A stretch of DNA of 50,964 nt. Source: Alphaproteobacteria bacterium (GTDB taxonomy: Bacteria; Pseudomonadota; Alphaproteobacteria; Caulobacterales; Aquidulcibacteraceae). Shown piece by piece: positions 16,430 through 26,421 of this stretch. The first letter of the stretch is position 1; every line of letters starts with the position of its first letter. The position numbers and the translations under genes are program-made. The stretch spans positions 1 to 50,964 of the forward strand of contig JAPLOL010000062.1 in assembly GCA_026400735.1 (NCBI GenBank), written 5' to 3'. The notes under the pieces were generated by a model. It searched no databases, had not been told where the DNA came from, and saw only the letters and a program-made list of their open reading frames with translations.

Positions 16430-17998
16430 TTACGTGCGCAGCTGTCGCACCCAAGCGGCTGTGCTGGGGTCCAGGTCGGCGGCCGGAGTACCGCCTTCGA
16501 GCGCCGGCAGCAGGGCGTTGGCCATCTCCTTGCCCAGTTCGACACCCCATTGGTCGAATGAATTGATCCCGGCGAGCACGCCCTCAGTGAAGGTGCGGTG
16601 TTCGTAGAAGGCGAGGAGCGCACCCAGGGCTTCCGGGGAGAGTTCGTCTATGGCCATTAAGGTCGACGCGCGATTGCCCGTGAACGTGCGGTGGGGCGCG
16701 AGGCGCACTGCTTCGGCCTCGCTCATGCCCGTGGCGATCATCTCGGCTTTGGCCTGCGCCGCCGTCTTGCCGACCATCAGCGCGCGCGCTTGCGCCAGTG
16801 CATTGGCGTAGACTTTTGCGCGGTGTGAGGGAGGGCCTTCCTGCGCGCCCGCGTTTACGATGAACTCTACGGGGACTTCCTCAACGCCTTGATGCAGCAA
16901 TTGGAAGAACGAATGCTGCGCGTTTGTGCCTGCCACGCCCCAGGTCACGGCGCAGGACGAGCGCTCCAGCGACGCGCCGTCACGTGTGACACCTTTGCCG
17001 TTGGACTCCATCTCTAGCTGCTGCGCCCACGTCGGCAGCAACCGCAGGCGTTCGGCGTAGGGGATGAGTGCGTACGAGCCGTGCCCAAGCGCTTCGCGAT
17101 TCCACATCTGAACCGCCGCCGAAATCGCGGGCAAATTCTGTGTGAACGGCGTGTCGCGGAAGTGATTGTCCATCTCCTCGGCGCCTTCGAGCATGCGGAA
17201 GAAGACGCCATGTGTCAGCGCGATCTCACAGACGAGCGAAACGCTGGACCATAGCGAATAGCGCCCGCCGACCCAGTCCCAGAACGGAAACACATCTTCC
17301 GCCGCAACGCCCCAAGCGACGGCCTTTTCCGGCGCGGCGGTCGCAGCCGCGATGCGCGCAGGACCCCAAGCGCGCACGAACTCGGCGTTGGCCAGCGTTT
17401 CCTGTGTTGTGAATGTCTTGGAGACGACGATGAGCAACGTCCGCCTCGGATCGAGCCCTTCGATCGCGTCGGCGACGTCGGCGCCATCAACGTTGGCTGC
17501 GAAGCGAACTGTGATGTTGGGCCGCCGATGCGCCTTTAGCGCATCGAGAACGACACGCGGGCCAAAATCAGAGCCTCCAATGCCGAGGTGGATCAATGCA
17601 TCGAAATCGCCGCTCTCCGCAATCTCGTGCGCAAATGCGTGCATGCGATCCAATACGCGGGTGACGTCATTGTCTCCGCCGGGCGGATCGGTGATGCGTA
17701 AAGCCCAGTGCTTAGCGGCGCGACCTTCAGTGGTGTTCACAATCTCGCCGCCGAAGAGCTTTGCGCGCCAGCCGTCAAAGTCCGCCGCTCCCGCCAACGC
17801 GCCTATCGCGTTCATCGCGGCCCCATCGATGCGCTGCTTCGAGAAGTCGGCATTCAAGTGTGGGGCCGCGAAGCTCAGCGCTTCGACGCGCTTCGGATCG
17901 GCGGCGAACAAGTCGAGCAGCTTTGCGCCCTTCAAGCGCGCCGCTTCGGCGGCGACTTGCGTCCAGGCTTGTTTCATCGCGATATCGTTGGCGCTCAT
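16430..17998 (-). CDS. pgi: Glucose-6-phosphate isomerase
   Basis: 522 residues. It interconverts glucose-6-P and fructose-6-P, supplying GlmS and hexose-1-phosphate pathways. The SIS domains carry IHLGIGGSDFGPRVV and VVSKTFTTQET; the segments WVGGRYSLWSSV, NGKGVTRDG and FTEGVLAGINSFDQWGVELGK are hallmark Pgi motifs. GAGG precedes the ATG by about 10 bases. It is divergent from galE with only 28 bases between the starts, so the promoters must overlap each other or lie inside the neighbouring genes. Confidence 0.97.
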   Translation of the reverse strand: MSANDIAMKQAWTQVAAEAARLKGAKLLDLFAADPKRVEALSFAAPHLNADFSKQRIDGAAMNAIGALAGAADFDGWRAKLFGGEIVNTTEGRAAKHWALRITDPPGGDNDVTRVLDRMHAFAHEIAESGDFDALIHLGIGGSDFGPRVVLDALKAHRRPNITVRFAANVDGADVADAIEGLDPRRTLLIVVSKTFTTQETLANAEFVRAWGPARIAAATAAPEKAVAWGVAAEDVFPFWDWVGGRYSLWSSVSLVCEIALTHGVFFRMLEGAEEMDNHFRDTPFTQNLPAISAAVQMWNREALGHGSYALIPYAERLRLLPTWAQQLEMESNGKGVTRDGASLERSSCAVTWGVAGTNAQHSFFQLLHQGVEEVPVEFIVNAGAQEGPPSHRAKVYANALAQARALMVGKTAAQAKAEMIATGMSEAEAVRLAPHRTFTGNRASTLMAIDELSPEALGALLAFYEHRTFTEGVLAGINSFDQWGVELGKEMANALLPALEGGTPAADLDPSTAAWVRQLRT

Positions 17999-18026
17999 GG
18001 GGCAGAGCCTCTAACAGGACGCGAGC

Positions 18027-19007
18027 ATGGCGACAATTCTTGTAACCGGCGGCGCGGGCTATGTGGGCTCGCATTGTTGCCTCGCGCTCGCGCGCGCAGG
18101 GCATCAGGTCGTCGTTTACGATAGCCTCTTCAACGGCCACGCCAAGTTTGCGAAATGGGGACCGCTGGAAGAGGGCGATATCCGAGACGCCGTGCGCTTG
18201 CGTGAGGTGTTCGCGAAGCATCGGCCCAATGCCGTTCTGCACTGTGCGGCGCTGATTGAAGTCGGCGAGTCTGTGAAGCATCCGGATCGCTTTCACGATG
18301 TGAATGTGCGCGGCACGGAGGTTCTGCTCGACGCCATGCGCGAGGCCGGTACGCGGGCGTTCGTGTTTTCCTCATCGTGCGCCGTCTATGGCGCACCTGA
18401 ACGATTGCCGATGGACGAAGCGCATCCGTATGCACCGACAAGCCCCTACGGCCAAAACAAGCTCGACGCCGAACGGCTAAGCGAAGCCGCTGCGGCGGCA
18501 CGCGGCGGATCGTACGCGCATCTGCGCTATTTCAACGCCGCGGGCGCCGCTTGGGGCGAGGGCCTGGGTGAAAGTCACGAGCCCGAGAGCCACGCCATCC
18601 CGCTGGCGCTGTTCACCCTTCTGGGGCGGCGCGAGACCTTCAAGATTTTTGGCGAGGATTATGAGACGCGCGACGGCACTTGCTTGCGCGACTACGTCCA
18701 TGTTTTGGATCTGGCCGACGCACACGTGCGTGCGATCGAGCGCTTGCTCGGCGGCGGCGAAAGCCTCGCTGCCAATCTCGGCACAGGCGACGGCGTCACT
18801 GTGCGCGAATTGATTGCGGCGATCGAGCGCGTCACTGGTCAGCGCGTGCCGGCGATACCGGCGCCGCGTCGCGACGGCGATTCACCTGCGTTGTTGGCCG
18901 ATAATTCGTTGGCGCTGCGTGAGCTAGGCTGGTTGCCCAGGCGCGATATCGACGAGATCATCGCCGACGCGTGGAAGTGGCACAGCGAGATTGAAGCGCG
19001 CACTTAG
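18027..19007 (+). CDS. galE: UDP-glucose 4-epimerase
   Basis: 326 residues. It interconverts UDP-glucose and UDP-galactose (or their GlcNAc forms). An extended SDR with NAD motif VTGGAGYVGSH at the N-terminus, FSSSCAVYG (catalytic Ser region) and SPYGQNKLDAE (Tyr and Lys). RYFNAAGA and GDGTCLRDYVHV are GalE-specific. AGGA lies 7 bases before the ATG. It is divergent from pgi. The last codon overlaps the stop of the convergent Tag-like gene (TTAG). Confidence 0.94.
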   Translation: MATILVTGGAGYVGSHCCLALARAGHQVVVYDSLFNGHAKFAKWGPLEEGDIRDAVRLREVFAKHRPNAVLHCAALIEVGESVKHPDRFHDVNVRGTEVLLDAMREAGTRAFVFSSSCAVYGAPERLPMDEAHPYAPTSPYGQNKLDAERLSEAAAAARGGSYAHLRYFNAAGAAWGEGLGESHEPESHAIPLALFTLLGRRETFKIFGEDYETRDGTCLRDYVHVLDLADAHVRAIERLLGGGESLAANLGTGDGVTVRELIAAIERVTGQRVPAIPAPRRDGDSPALLADNSLALRELGWLPRRDIDEIIADAWKWHSEIEART

Positions 19008-19678
19008 GCACTCGATCCGACACTAAAAGACAATATTCGGCTCACGTCGCGTTGCGGTAAGCCACTTTGCTCGGTCCATGAGTTGAACGCCGCCTGCACA
19101 GCTTTCATGTCGGCCTTTGACGTTGGGGCTTTGCTCACGATCTTCTCGCGGATCAACGCCTTCGTCACATCCTGCGAAAGGATGAAGCTGTCCCAGCCAT
19201 TGAAGCGCAGGAAGTACATCGTCGCCGATGGGCCAAGGTGCGAGGCGTGCTTCTTGAAGTGCTCCATCAGGCCGATCTGATCGTTCGCCGGCCACGATTT
19301 GAGGAAGGCGGTGAACGAGCCGTGCTCCTTTGCCGTGTCGATCACGAATTGCGCGTTGTTGATCGTCGCTTGAATCTTCGCGCCGTTGCGGACGATGCGC
19401 GTGTCTTTCAGTAATCGCGCGACTTCGCGATCGGCGTAGAACGCGACCTTATGCGGATCGAAGCGATCAAACGCTTCCTCGAAGCCTGGCCACTTCTTCT
19501 CGATCACGTCCCACGAGAATCCAGCTGAGAATGCCGCTTGCGCCATCGCCGCGAGCCAGCGGTCGTCGCTCTGCCTTTTCACCGCGGGTTTCTTGGCGTT
19601 CTCCGCCAAACGCTTCGCTAATCCCGCCTTGCCGTGATGCTTCTCAGCCAGCTTCACGATCTCGGAGAACTTGCGCAT
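19004..19678 (-). CDS. DNA-3-methyladenine glycosylase I-like protein
   Basis: 224 residues from the ATG at 19678, preceded by AGGA at a good distance; this start lies 35 bases inside the previous gene's 3' end. Similar to the Tag family of helix-hairpin-helix DNA glycosylases: AFSAGFSWDVIEKKWPGFEE, FDPHKVAFYADREVARLL and IVRNGAKIQATINNAQ are the recognisable blocks. The N-terminal Cys/Trp zinc motif of classical E. coli Tag is not evident, so this is a divergent subfamily. Likely role is excision of alkylated adenine. Its placement behind ugd has no obvious functional logic. Confidence 0.78.
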   Translation of the reverse strand: MRKFSEIVKLAEKHHGKAGLAKRLAENAKKPAVKRQSDDRWLAAMAQAAFSAGFSWDVIEKKWPGFEEAFDRFDPHKVAFYADREVARLLKDTRIVRNGAKIQATINNAQFVIDTAKEHGSFTAFLKSWPANDQIGLMEHFKKHASHLGPSATMYFLRFNGWDSFILSQDVTKALIREKIVSKAPTSKADMKAVQAAFNSWTEQSGLPQRDVSRILSFSVGSSA

Positions 19679-20000
19679 CGGTGTCCTCATAAGTGAACGG
19701 ATGGGCGCGGCGCCACTCGCTTTCACGGCGAGAAGCAATGCTGCTTAGCCAGCCTCCCACTAACACGAAGGGAACGCATAGTGCGCATAACCAAAGATGT
19801 TCTGGCAATCGAATGGCAAGCAGCACTGCGAAGAATGCTGAGAGCGCCAGTAAGAAGAATCCATAGCGAAATAGGCCTTGAGCGCGAGCGCCCGTCACGA
19901 TCCAGTTCTTGTAGCGAGCTATTAGTCGAACTCGCCCGGCAAGATCGGCTTCTTCGAGTCGCCTTGTGAGTTCTTTCGGATCGACGCCGTCCGCCTTCAT
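19644..20000 (-). CDS. Small membrane protein, two predicted helices
   Basis: 118 residues, unrecognised. The N-terminal ~40 residues are charged and cytosolic-looking (ELTRRLEEADLAGRVRLI). Two adjacent hydrophobic helices lie at about 44-63 (YGFFLLALSAFFAVLLAIRL) and 66-85 (HLWLCALCVPFVLVGGWLSS), then an Arg/Glu-rich tail. It starts 5 bases after ugd and its end overlaps the Tag-like gene by 35 bases, so it sits in the pgm-ugd operon. No catalytic motif. Confidence 0.7.
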   Translation of the reverse strand: MKADGVDPKELTRRLEEADLAGRVRLIARYKNWIVTGARAQGLFRYGFFLLALSAFFAVLLAIRLPEHLWLCALCVPFVLVGGWLSSIASRRESEWRRAHPFTYEDTDAQVLRDREAG

Positions 20001-20005
20001 GGAGA

Positions 20006-21310
20006 CTACGCCCGTCCGACGCTCACGTACTTGAAGCCCTTGGCGCGCATTTCATCGGGGCGATATATGTTGCGCAGGTCGATCACGGTTGGCGTTTTCA
20101 GCGCGTCCTTGATGCGATCCAAATCGAGCGCGCGGAATTGATCCCACTCGGTGATGATCACCACCGCGTCGGCGTTTTGGACGCAATCGTACGGCCCGGT
20201 CGCGAACTGGACGTCCTTTAGCATATGCTTGGCTTCGTTCATGCCTTCGGGATCGAACGCGCGAACCTTGGCGCCTTCATCCTGCAGGGCTGGCACGATA
20301 TCGAGCGCCGGTGCGTCGCGCATGTCGTCAGTGTTTGGTTTGAAGGTGAGGCCAAGGATGGCGATGGTTTTGCCTCGCAATTCGCCGCCCACTGCGTCGA
20401 TGATTTTCTGCGCCATCTTCTGCTTGCGTGCGGAGTTCACGCGCACGGTGGCTTCGATGAGCTCGATCGGGGCGTTGTTGTCGCGAGCGGTCTTCATCAA
20501 CGCGAGCGTGTCCTTCGGGAAGCACGAGCCGCCGTAGCCAGGGCCCGCGTTCAAGAACTTGCGGCCAATGCGGTTGTCGAGGCCGATGCCCTTAGCGACT
20601 TCTTGAACGTTGGCGCCGACGGCTTCGCAGAGATCGGCGATTTCGTTGATGAAGGTGATCTTCATCGCGAGAAAGCCGTTGCCGGCGTACTTGATCAGCT
20701 CCGAGGTGCGGCGCTCCGTGAACACGATCGGCGTTTCGTTGAGTGATAGTGGGCGATAGAGCTGGCGCATCACATCGCGCGCGCGTTCGTCAGTGGTGCC
20801 GACAACGACGCGATCCGGGCGCTTGAAGTCGCCGATGGCCGCGCCTTCGCGCAAGAATTCCGGGTTGGAGACGACGGCGAACTCGGCACTCGGGTTCGTC
20901 TTCTTGATGATGGCTTCGACTTCGTCGCCAGTGCCGACCGGCACCGTCGATTTGTTGACGATGACTGTGTAGCCGTTGATTAGGCCCGCGATCTCCTCGG
21001 CGGCAGCGTAAACATAGGAGAGATCGGCGTGGCCATCGCCGCGACGCGAGGGCGTGCCGACGGCGATGAACACAGCGTCGGCGTCGCGGATCGCGGCGCT
21101 CGGATCGGTCGTGAAGAAGAGGCGGCCTTGCTCGACGTTGTCTTTGACGAGCTCATCGAGGCCCGGTTCGAAGATCGGGATTTCGCCCTTCTGCAGACGC
21201 GCGATCTTGCCGGCGTCCTTGTCGACGCACGTCACCGTGTGGCCGAAGTCGGCAAAGCAGGCGCCCGAGACGAGGCCCACATAGCCGGTGCCGATCATTG
21301 TAACGCGCAT
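20006..21310 (-). CDS. ugd: UDP-glucose 6-dehydrogenase
   Basis: 434 residues, typical length. It oxidises UDP-glucose to UDP-glucuronate with two NAD. NAD-binding motif IGTGYVGLVSGACFAD at the N-terminus; the catalytic Cys is in GPGYGGSCFPKDTLAL near residue 260; the C-terminal UDP-binding domain holds LGLTFKPNTDDMRDAPAL. It could supply the UDP-xylose synthase encoded at 25167-26135 and any uronic acid in the exopolysaccharide. Same strand and close spacing with PMM/PGM and a small membrane protein suggest one operon. Confidence 0.96.
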   Translation of the reverse strand: MRVTMIGTGYVGLVSGACFADFGHTVTCVDKDAGKIARLQKGEIPIFEPGLDELVKDNVEQGRLFFTTDPSAAIRDADAVFIAVGTPSRRGDGHADLSYVYAAAEEIAGLINGYTVIVNKSTVPVGTGDEVEAIIKKTNPSAEFAVVSNPEFLREGAAIGDFKRPDRVVVGTTDERARDVMRQLYRPLSLNETPIVFTERRTSELIKYAGNGFLAMKITFINEIADLCEAVGANVQEVAKGIGLDNRIGRKFLNAGPGYGGSCFPKDTLALMKTARDNNAPIELIEATVRVNSARKQKMAQKIIDAVGGELRGKTIAILGLTFKPNTDDMRDAPALDIVPALQDEGAKVRAFDPEGMNEAKHMLKDVQFATGPYDCVQNADAVVIITEWDQFRALDLDRIKDALKTPTVIDLRNIYRPDEMRAKGFKYVSVGRA

Positions 21311-21363
21311 CGATGAATTCCTTTGGGAGTTTGGCGCTTCTAGAAACCGCCGTGGCGCTCAGG

Positions 21364-21747
21364 TCAAGCGGCGGCGCGCCGCAGCGCCTCGTTGACCGCA
21401 GCAAGCGCCAATTGGGCGTCTTTTTCACTTGCTGTCATATAGATCGGCGTTCGTTCGCCGCCCTGCGCGACGCTGACTTCGAAGCCTTTGCGCTTTACCT
21501 TAACCACCGCCGCTGCGCCAAAGAGCGCCGCCGAGATGATCCAGTACAACGGCATCAGAAATCCAAGGAGCAGAAGTACACATCCAAGCGCGATAAAGGT
21601 CGTGCGCACCGGGACCTGCACGGTCTTGGCCTCAAGCTGCGGCGCAAGTGCAGGTGTGACCGCTATTTCTGCGGAGGGGGTGATGATGCGCCGGTCAGTG
21701 ACGCTGAGCGCCGCACTCTTCAGGATTTGGACTTCCCCCTCGTCCAC
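21364..21747 (-). CDS. Small membrane protein, DUF6232-like
   Basis: 127 residues. It starts with GTG directly after the TAA of the PMM/PGM gene, behind GGAG, so translation is coupled. The N-terminal half is a small beta-rich region (SVTDRRIITPSAEIAV), then two hydrophobic helices (TTFIALGCVLLLLGFLMPLY and IISAALFGAAAVV), then VKVKRKGFEVSVAQGGERTPIYMTASEKDA, which recalls the DUF6232 pattern of membrane proteins with a PH-like fold. Function unknown. Confidence 0.7.
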   Translation of the reverse strand: MDEGEVQILKSAALSVTDRRIITPSAEIAVTPALAPQLEAKTVQVPVRTTFIALGCVLLLLGFLMPLYWIISAALFGAAAVVKVKRKGFEVSVAQGGERTPIYMTASEKDAQLALAAVNEALRRAAA

Positions 21748-23271
21748 TTAGATCTCCTGATTGTACTTGCCGACCTCTAGGAAGCGGGCGAGGCGGGGCT
21801 TCACTTCTTCGCGGAAGAGCGCCTTCATGTCGTCATCGCTGGTCATGCTTTCGACGACCACGACCAGTTCAGGCTTGTTCGATGAGGCGCGCACCAGCAC
21901 CCAAGCGCCATCTTCCAGCGTAACGCGCGCGCCGTTCACGGTGTTGACGTCGCGAATGGAGCGTCCGAGGATTTTGCCGCCTTCGCTGGCGAGCTTCTGG
22001 TAGTCGGCGACGACGCGATCGACGATGCCGTACTTTTTCTCGTCATCGCAGTGCGGGCTCATGGTCAGCGACGTGAAGCTCTTCGGCAGCGCGTCCTTCA
22101 GCTGGCTGAGCTTCTTGCTCGGATTGCGGTCGAGCATCGCAAGAACGGCAGCCGCGGCGACGATGCCGTCGTCATAGCCATTGCCGAGTGGCTCGCGAAA
22201 GAAGAAGTGGCCTGACTTTTCGAAGCCCGCGAGCGCGCCGAGTTCGGTGGTGCGGCGCTTGATGTAGGAGTGGCCGGTCTTCCAATAATCGACCTTCGCG
22301 CCGTTGGCTTTCAGCACGGGGTCGATCGCGTAGAGCCCGGTGGATTTCACGTCGGCAACGAAAGTCGCGTTCTTGTGGGTAGCGCTGAGATCACGCGCGA
22401 GCATCAGGCCCACTTTGTCGGCGAAAATTTCGTCGCCTTGATCGTCAACGACGCCGCAGCGGTCGCCGTCGCCGTCGAAGCCGAGCGCCAGATCAGCGCC
22501 GTGCTTCTTCACTGCGGCCGCCATGTCGTGCAGCATTTCGCTGTCTTCAGGATTGGCGTTGTAGTTGGGGAACGTCCAGTCGAGCGCCGTGTGGAGATCG
22601 ATGACTTCCGCACCCATGCGCCGGAGAGCTTCCGGTGCAAACGCGCCAGCTGTGCCGTTGCCGCATGCGGCGATGACTTTGATCGGACGCGTGAGTTTCA
22701 CGCGGGATACGATGTCCGCGATGTAGCGCTCGCGCATGTCCTCGACGCGCTTGTAGGCTCCGCCCGGGCGCTCCTTGAAATTTCCGCCAAGCACGATGTC
22801 GCGGAGCTTGCCCATTTCGTCGGGGCCGAAAGTGAGTGGACGATCAGCGCCCATCTTCACGCCGGTCCAGCCGTTTTCATTGTGGCTCGCCGTCACCATC
22901 GCGACGCACGGAATGTCGAGCGCAAATTGCGCGAAGTAGGCGGTCGGCGAGAGCGCGAGGCCGATGTCGTTCACTTCCATGCCGGCCTGCATCAAGCCGA
23001 GCGTCAGCGCTTGCTTGATCGAGGTGGAGTAAAAGCGGAAGTCGTGCCCAACCACGATACGCGGTGCGACGCCAAATTCGTGGATCAGCGTGCCGAGGCC
23101 AAGCCCCAGCGCTTGCACGCCGAGCAGATTCAGTTCCGGCGGCTTCTCGTTTCCCTGAATGCCGAACCACCAGCGCGCGTCGTATTCGCGAAAGCCTGTC
23201 GGCTTAACCAAAGGCAGCGCTTCGAAATCAGCGGAATTTGGCGCGAGGCTTGCGCGCGGCGCAGGCAGCAT
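21748..23271 (-). CDS. Phosphomannomutase/phosphoglucomutase
   Basis: 507 residues. An alpha-D-phosphohexomutase, AlgC/ManB type, moving phosphate between C6 and C1 of mannose or glucose for GDP-mannose and UDP-glucose synthesis. Catalytic Ser loop MVTASHNENGWTGVKMG, metal loop LGFDGDGDRCGVV, sugar-binding GFEKSGHFFF and a C-terminal phosphate loop VRASSNKPELVVVVES. The N-terminal ~25 residues are variable, so the exact start is less sure. It leads an operon with a small membrane protein and ugd, which links hexose-1-P production to UDP-sugar oxidation. Confidence 0.92.
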   Translation of the reverse strand: MLPAPRASLAPNSADFEALPLVKPTGFREYDARWWFGIQGNEKPPELNLLGVQALGLGLGTLIHEFGVAPRIVVGHDFRFYSTSIKQALTLGLMQAGMEVNDIGLALSPTAYFAQFALDIPCVAMVTASHNENGWTGVKMGADRPLTFGPDEMGKLRDIVLGGNFKERPGGAYKRVEDMRERYIADIVSRVKLTRPIKVIAACGNGTAGAFAPEALRRMGAEVIDLHTALDWTFPNYNANPEDSEMLHDMAAAVKKHGADLALGFDGDGDRCGVVDDQGDEIFADKVGLMLARDLSATHKNATFVADVKSTGLYAIDPVLKANGAKVDYWKTGHSYIKRRTTELGALAGFEKSGHFFFREPLGNGYDDGIVAAAAVLAMLDRNPSKKLSQLKDALPKSFTSLTMSPHCDDEKKYGIVDRVVADYQKLASEGGKILGRSIRDVNTVNGARVTLEDGAWVLVRASSNKPELVVVVESMTSDDDMKALFREEVKPRLARFLEVGKYNQEI

Positions 23272-23350
23272 GGGCGGTCTTCCAGGTCGTTAGCAGGGGG
23301 TGCGGGCGGTGTGGTCGATATGGCTGCGGATTTCAATCCGCCGCCCTGTC

Positions 23351-23935
23351 TCAGGTGCGCGGCATAATCCGGATACGCGTGATCTCGAGTCCGTAAGCCA
23401 TGTCCGGCTGAGGCGAGACTGGGTGAATGCCGATGGCGTTCACGGAGGCGCGGGGCGGCAAATTGAACCGCAGCGTCGCCGTCTCCGGCGGTGCGTCGAG
23501 CGTCACCCACGGCGAAGGCCCAGTGTCACTGCGAAGGCTTACGGCAAGCCGGTTTGCCGCATTCACTGGGAGGGGATTGTAACTGACTTCAACGACGACC
23601 GGTCTGCCGCTTATGGCTGCGGCGTCTTCCGGCGTCAGCAGGATGCGCGTGCCCTGATCGGCCGGTTGCGGGGCGGGTTGAGCCATGGTTTGCGCCACTC
23701 GCAGTCGCAGCGGACGACCCCAATAGTCGCGCACAACCGTCGTCTCTTCCGCCCCTTGATCGGGAGAATCGAAGCGGTCGCGCTCGTACACCATCCATTC
23801 GCCGTCGCGTTCGGCCGACACCGGCGCCGGTTGACGCGGCCAAGATTGCGGGCGCAGGCTCACGACGATTGCCAGCCCGGCGATGATGACCGCCAGGGGG
23901 TAAAAGATGATCGGGTGAAGCAGCCAGTGACGCAT
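23351..23935 (-). CDS. Membrane-anchored hypothetical protein
   Basis: 194 residues from the ATG at 23935. I reject a start 42 codons further up, which would overlap the divergent gpmA. One N-terminal helix at about residues 8-28 (HPIIFYPLAVIIAGLAIVVS) anchors a periplasmic domain of ~160 residues that is beta-rich (VVVEVSYNPLPVNAANRLAV, ATLRFNLPPRASVNAIGIHPV) and might be a jelly-roll fold. Not recognised by name. It is divergent from gpmA, with 87 bases between the starts. Confidence 0.7.
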   Translation of the reverse strand: MRHWLLHPIIFYPLAVIIAGLAIVVSLRPQSWPRQPAPVSAERDGEWMVYERDRFDSPDQGAEETTVVRDYWGRPLRLRVAQTMAQPAPQPADQGTRILLTPEDAAAISGRPVVVEVSYNPLPVNAANRLAVSLRSDTGPSPWVTLDAPPETATLRFNLPPRASVNAIGIHPVSPQPDMAYGLEITRIRIMPRT

Positions 23936-24022
23936 CGGGGTTGGGTGTAGCGTGCCCGGGGGCGGGCTTCCAAGCGGCTTCGGCTCTTGACGGGCCGTGA
24001 CGGGGCTGGGAGCAAGCGGGCC

Positions 24023-24739
24023 ATGCCTTATCTCGCACTGCTTCGTCACGGCCAGAGCCAATGGAATCTGGAAAATCGCTTCACCGGCTGGGTGGATGTC
24101 GACCTAACGCCGGCGGGCGAAGCGCAGGCTCGGCGCTCCGGGGAACTGCTCGCGGCGAGTGGGGTGCCGTTCGATAAGTTATTCACATCGGTGCAGACGC
24201 GGGCGATCCGAACCGGGTCGCTGGCGACGGAGGCGGCCAAACTGGCCTGGCTGCCGGTGGCGCGCGATTGGCATTTGAATGAGCGCCACTACGGGGCGCT
24301 GACTGGCTTGGATAAGGCCGAGACGGCCGCCAAGCACGGTGAGGAGCAAGTGCTGGTCTGGCGCCGTTCCTACGATGTGCCGCCGCCACCATTGGAGCGC
24401 GGCGGGGAGTTCGATCTTTCGAAGGATCGCCGCTACGCGGGCGTGGACGTGCCGCAGACAGAATCCCTGAAGCTTACGCTCGAGCGCGTGCTTCCGTATT
24501 GGCGCGAGGCGATCGTGCCGGATCTGAAGGCGGGCAAAAATCTCATCATCGCCGCGCACGGCAATTCGCTGCGCGCGATCGTGAAGCATCTCTTCAACGT
24601 GCCGGATGGCGATATCGTCCACGTCGAGATTCCAACGGGCAATCCGCTATTGATTGAGCTCGATGCCAATCTGAAGCCGATCTCGGTGCGCTATCTTGAT
24701 GAGAGCCGCGCCGAGAAGCTGCCAGCGTTGCCTGCGTGA
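24023..24739 (+). CDS. gpmA: 2,3-bisphosphoglycerate-dependent phosphoglycerate mutase
   Basis: 238 residues from the ATG at 24023, behind GGGAG. It interconverts 3- and 2-phosphoglycerate in glycolysis. The phospho-histidine motif is [33 protein letters not shown] carries the acid Glu; the second catalytic His is in [12 protein letters not shown]. The lid region is shorter than in some enterobacterial GpmA. It is coupled to the next gene by a GTGA overlap, an unusual partner for a glycolytic enzyme. Confidence 0.95.
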   Translation: MPYLALLRHGQSQWNLENRFTGWVDVDLTPAGEAQARRSGELLAASGVPFDKLFTSVQTRAIRTGSLATEAAKLAWLPVARDWHLNERHYGALTGLDKAETAAKHGEEQVLVWRRSYDVPPPPLERGGEFDLSKDRRYAGVDVPQTESLKLTLERVLPYWREAIVPDLKAGKNLIIAAHGNSLRAIVKHLFNVPDGDIVHVEIPTGNPLLIELDANLKPISVRYLDESRAEKLPALPA

Positions 24740-25166
24740 ACGACTTGGAATTCATGCGGCGCGCGCTGGAGCTGGCGGTGCTTGGCGTGGGGCGAACCGG
24801 CGATAATCCTTCCGTGGGCTGTGTGATCGTGCGTGATGGCGTGATCATCGCCGAAGCGCACACCGCCGATGGCGGCAGGCCGCACGCGGAAGAGCAGGCT
24901 GTTGCGTTGGCCAATGCGAGTGGAGCCACCGCGTACGTGACGCTTGAGCCATGCGCTAGGCGATCGAACGGATCGGCGTCGTGCGCCGATCGGCTCATCC
25001 AAGCTGGCGTGGCGCGCGTGGTGATCGCGACAGGTGATCCGCATCCGTTTGTGGATGGTGCAGGCATTGAGCGACTGCGCGCGGCGGGCGTGCTGGTTGA
25101 GACTGGCTTATTGTCGGAAGAAGCTCGCACGCAGAACGCCGACTTCTTCGCGCAGTGGACCAAGGG

Positions 25167-25170
<4 letters not shown>
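24736..25170 (+). CDS. Stand-alone RibD-type pyrimidine deaminase
   Basis: 144 residues, GTG start overlapping the gpmA stop. It matches the N-terminal deaminase domain of Rib[15 protein letters not shown], zinc-ligand [27 protein letters not shown] (zinc Cys pair, spaced nine residues rather than the usual eight) and [19 protein letters not shown]. The C-terminal reductase half found in normal RibD is absent and the protein ends cleanly at [11 protein letters not shown]. It may deaminate the riboflavin precursor with a separate reductase, or act on another pyrimidine. The stop overlaps the convergent UXS stop (TTAG). Confidence 0.88.
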
Positions 25171-26135
<965 letters not shown>

Positions 26136-26421
26136 GAGTTTTGCTTAAGAGTGTTCGCAATCCCCGGCAAATTTCACGGCAGCGCGAAGAGCTCTGAAAG
26201 CATTTCGATTTTTCCGATGTCGAGATTGGCGCCACGCTGTACTCGGCAAAACTGGAACATTTTACCCACAGGGGCATCGAAGACACAGCGGTTCCGAATT
26301 ACCTCTGAGTAATGAGCAATACGTCTTCAAATTTTGAACCAACACGGCCAAGTGCAGGGCATCAAGCGGTCGAGGCGTTCGGGTTTGTCGACGGCCGCAA
26401 CGGGATGGAGAAAAATCTCTC

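Noticed and set aside
26136-26421. Regulatory RNA or small gene between UXS and the barrel protein
   Set aside because: I found no open frame with a ribosome site, no convincing hairpin with T-run and no tRNA-like TTCGA arm in a cloverleaf context.
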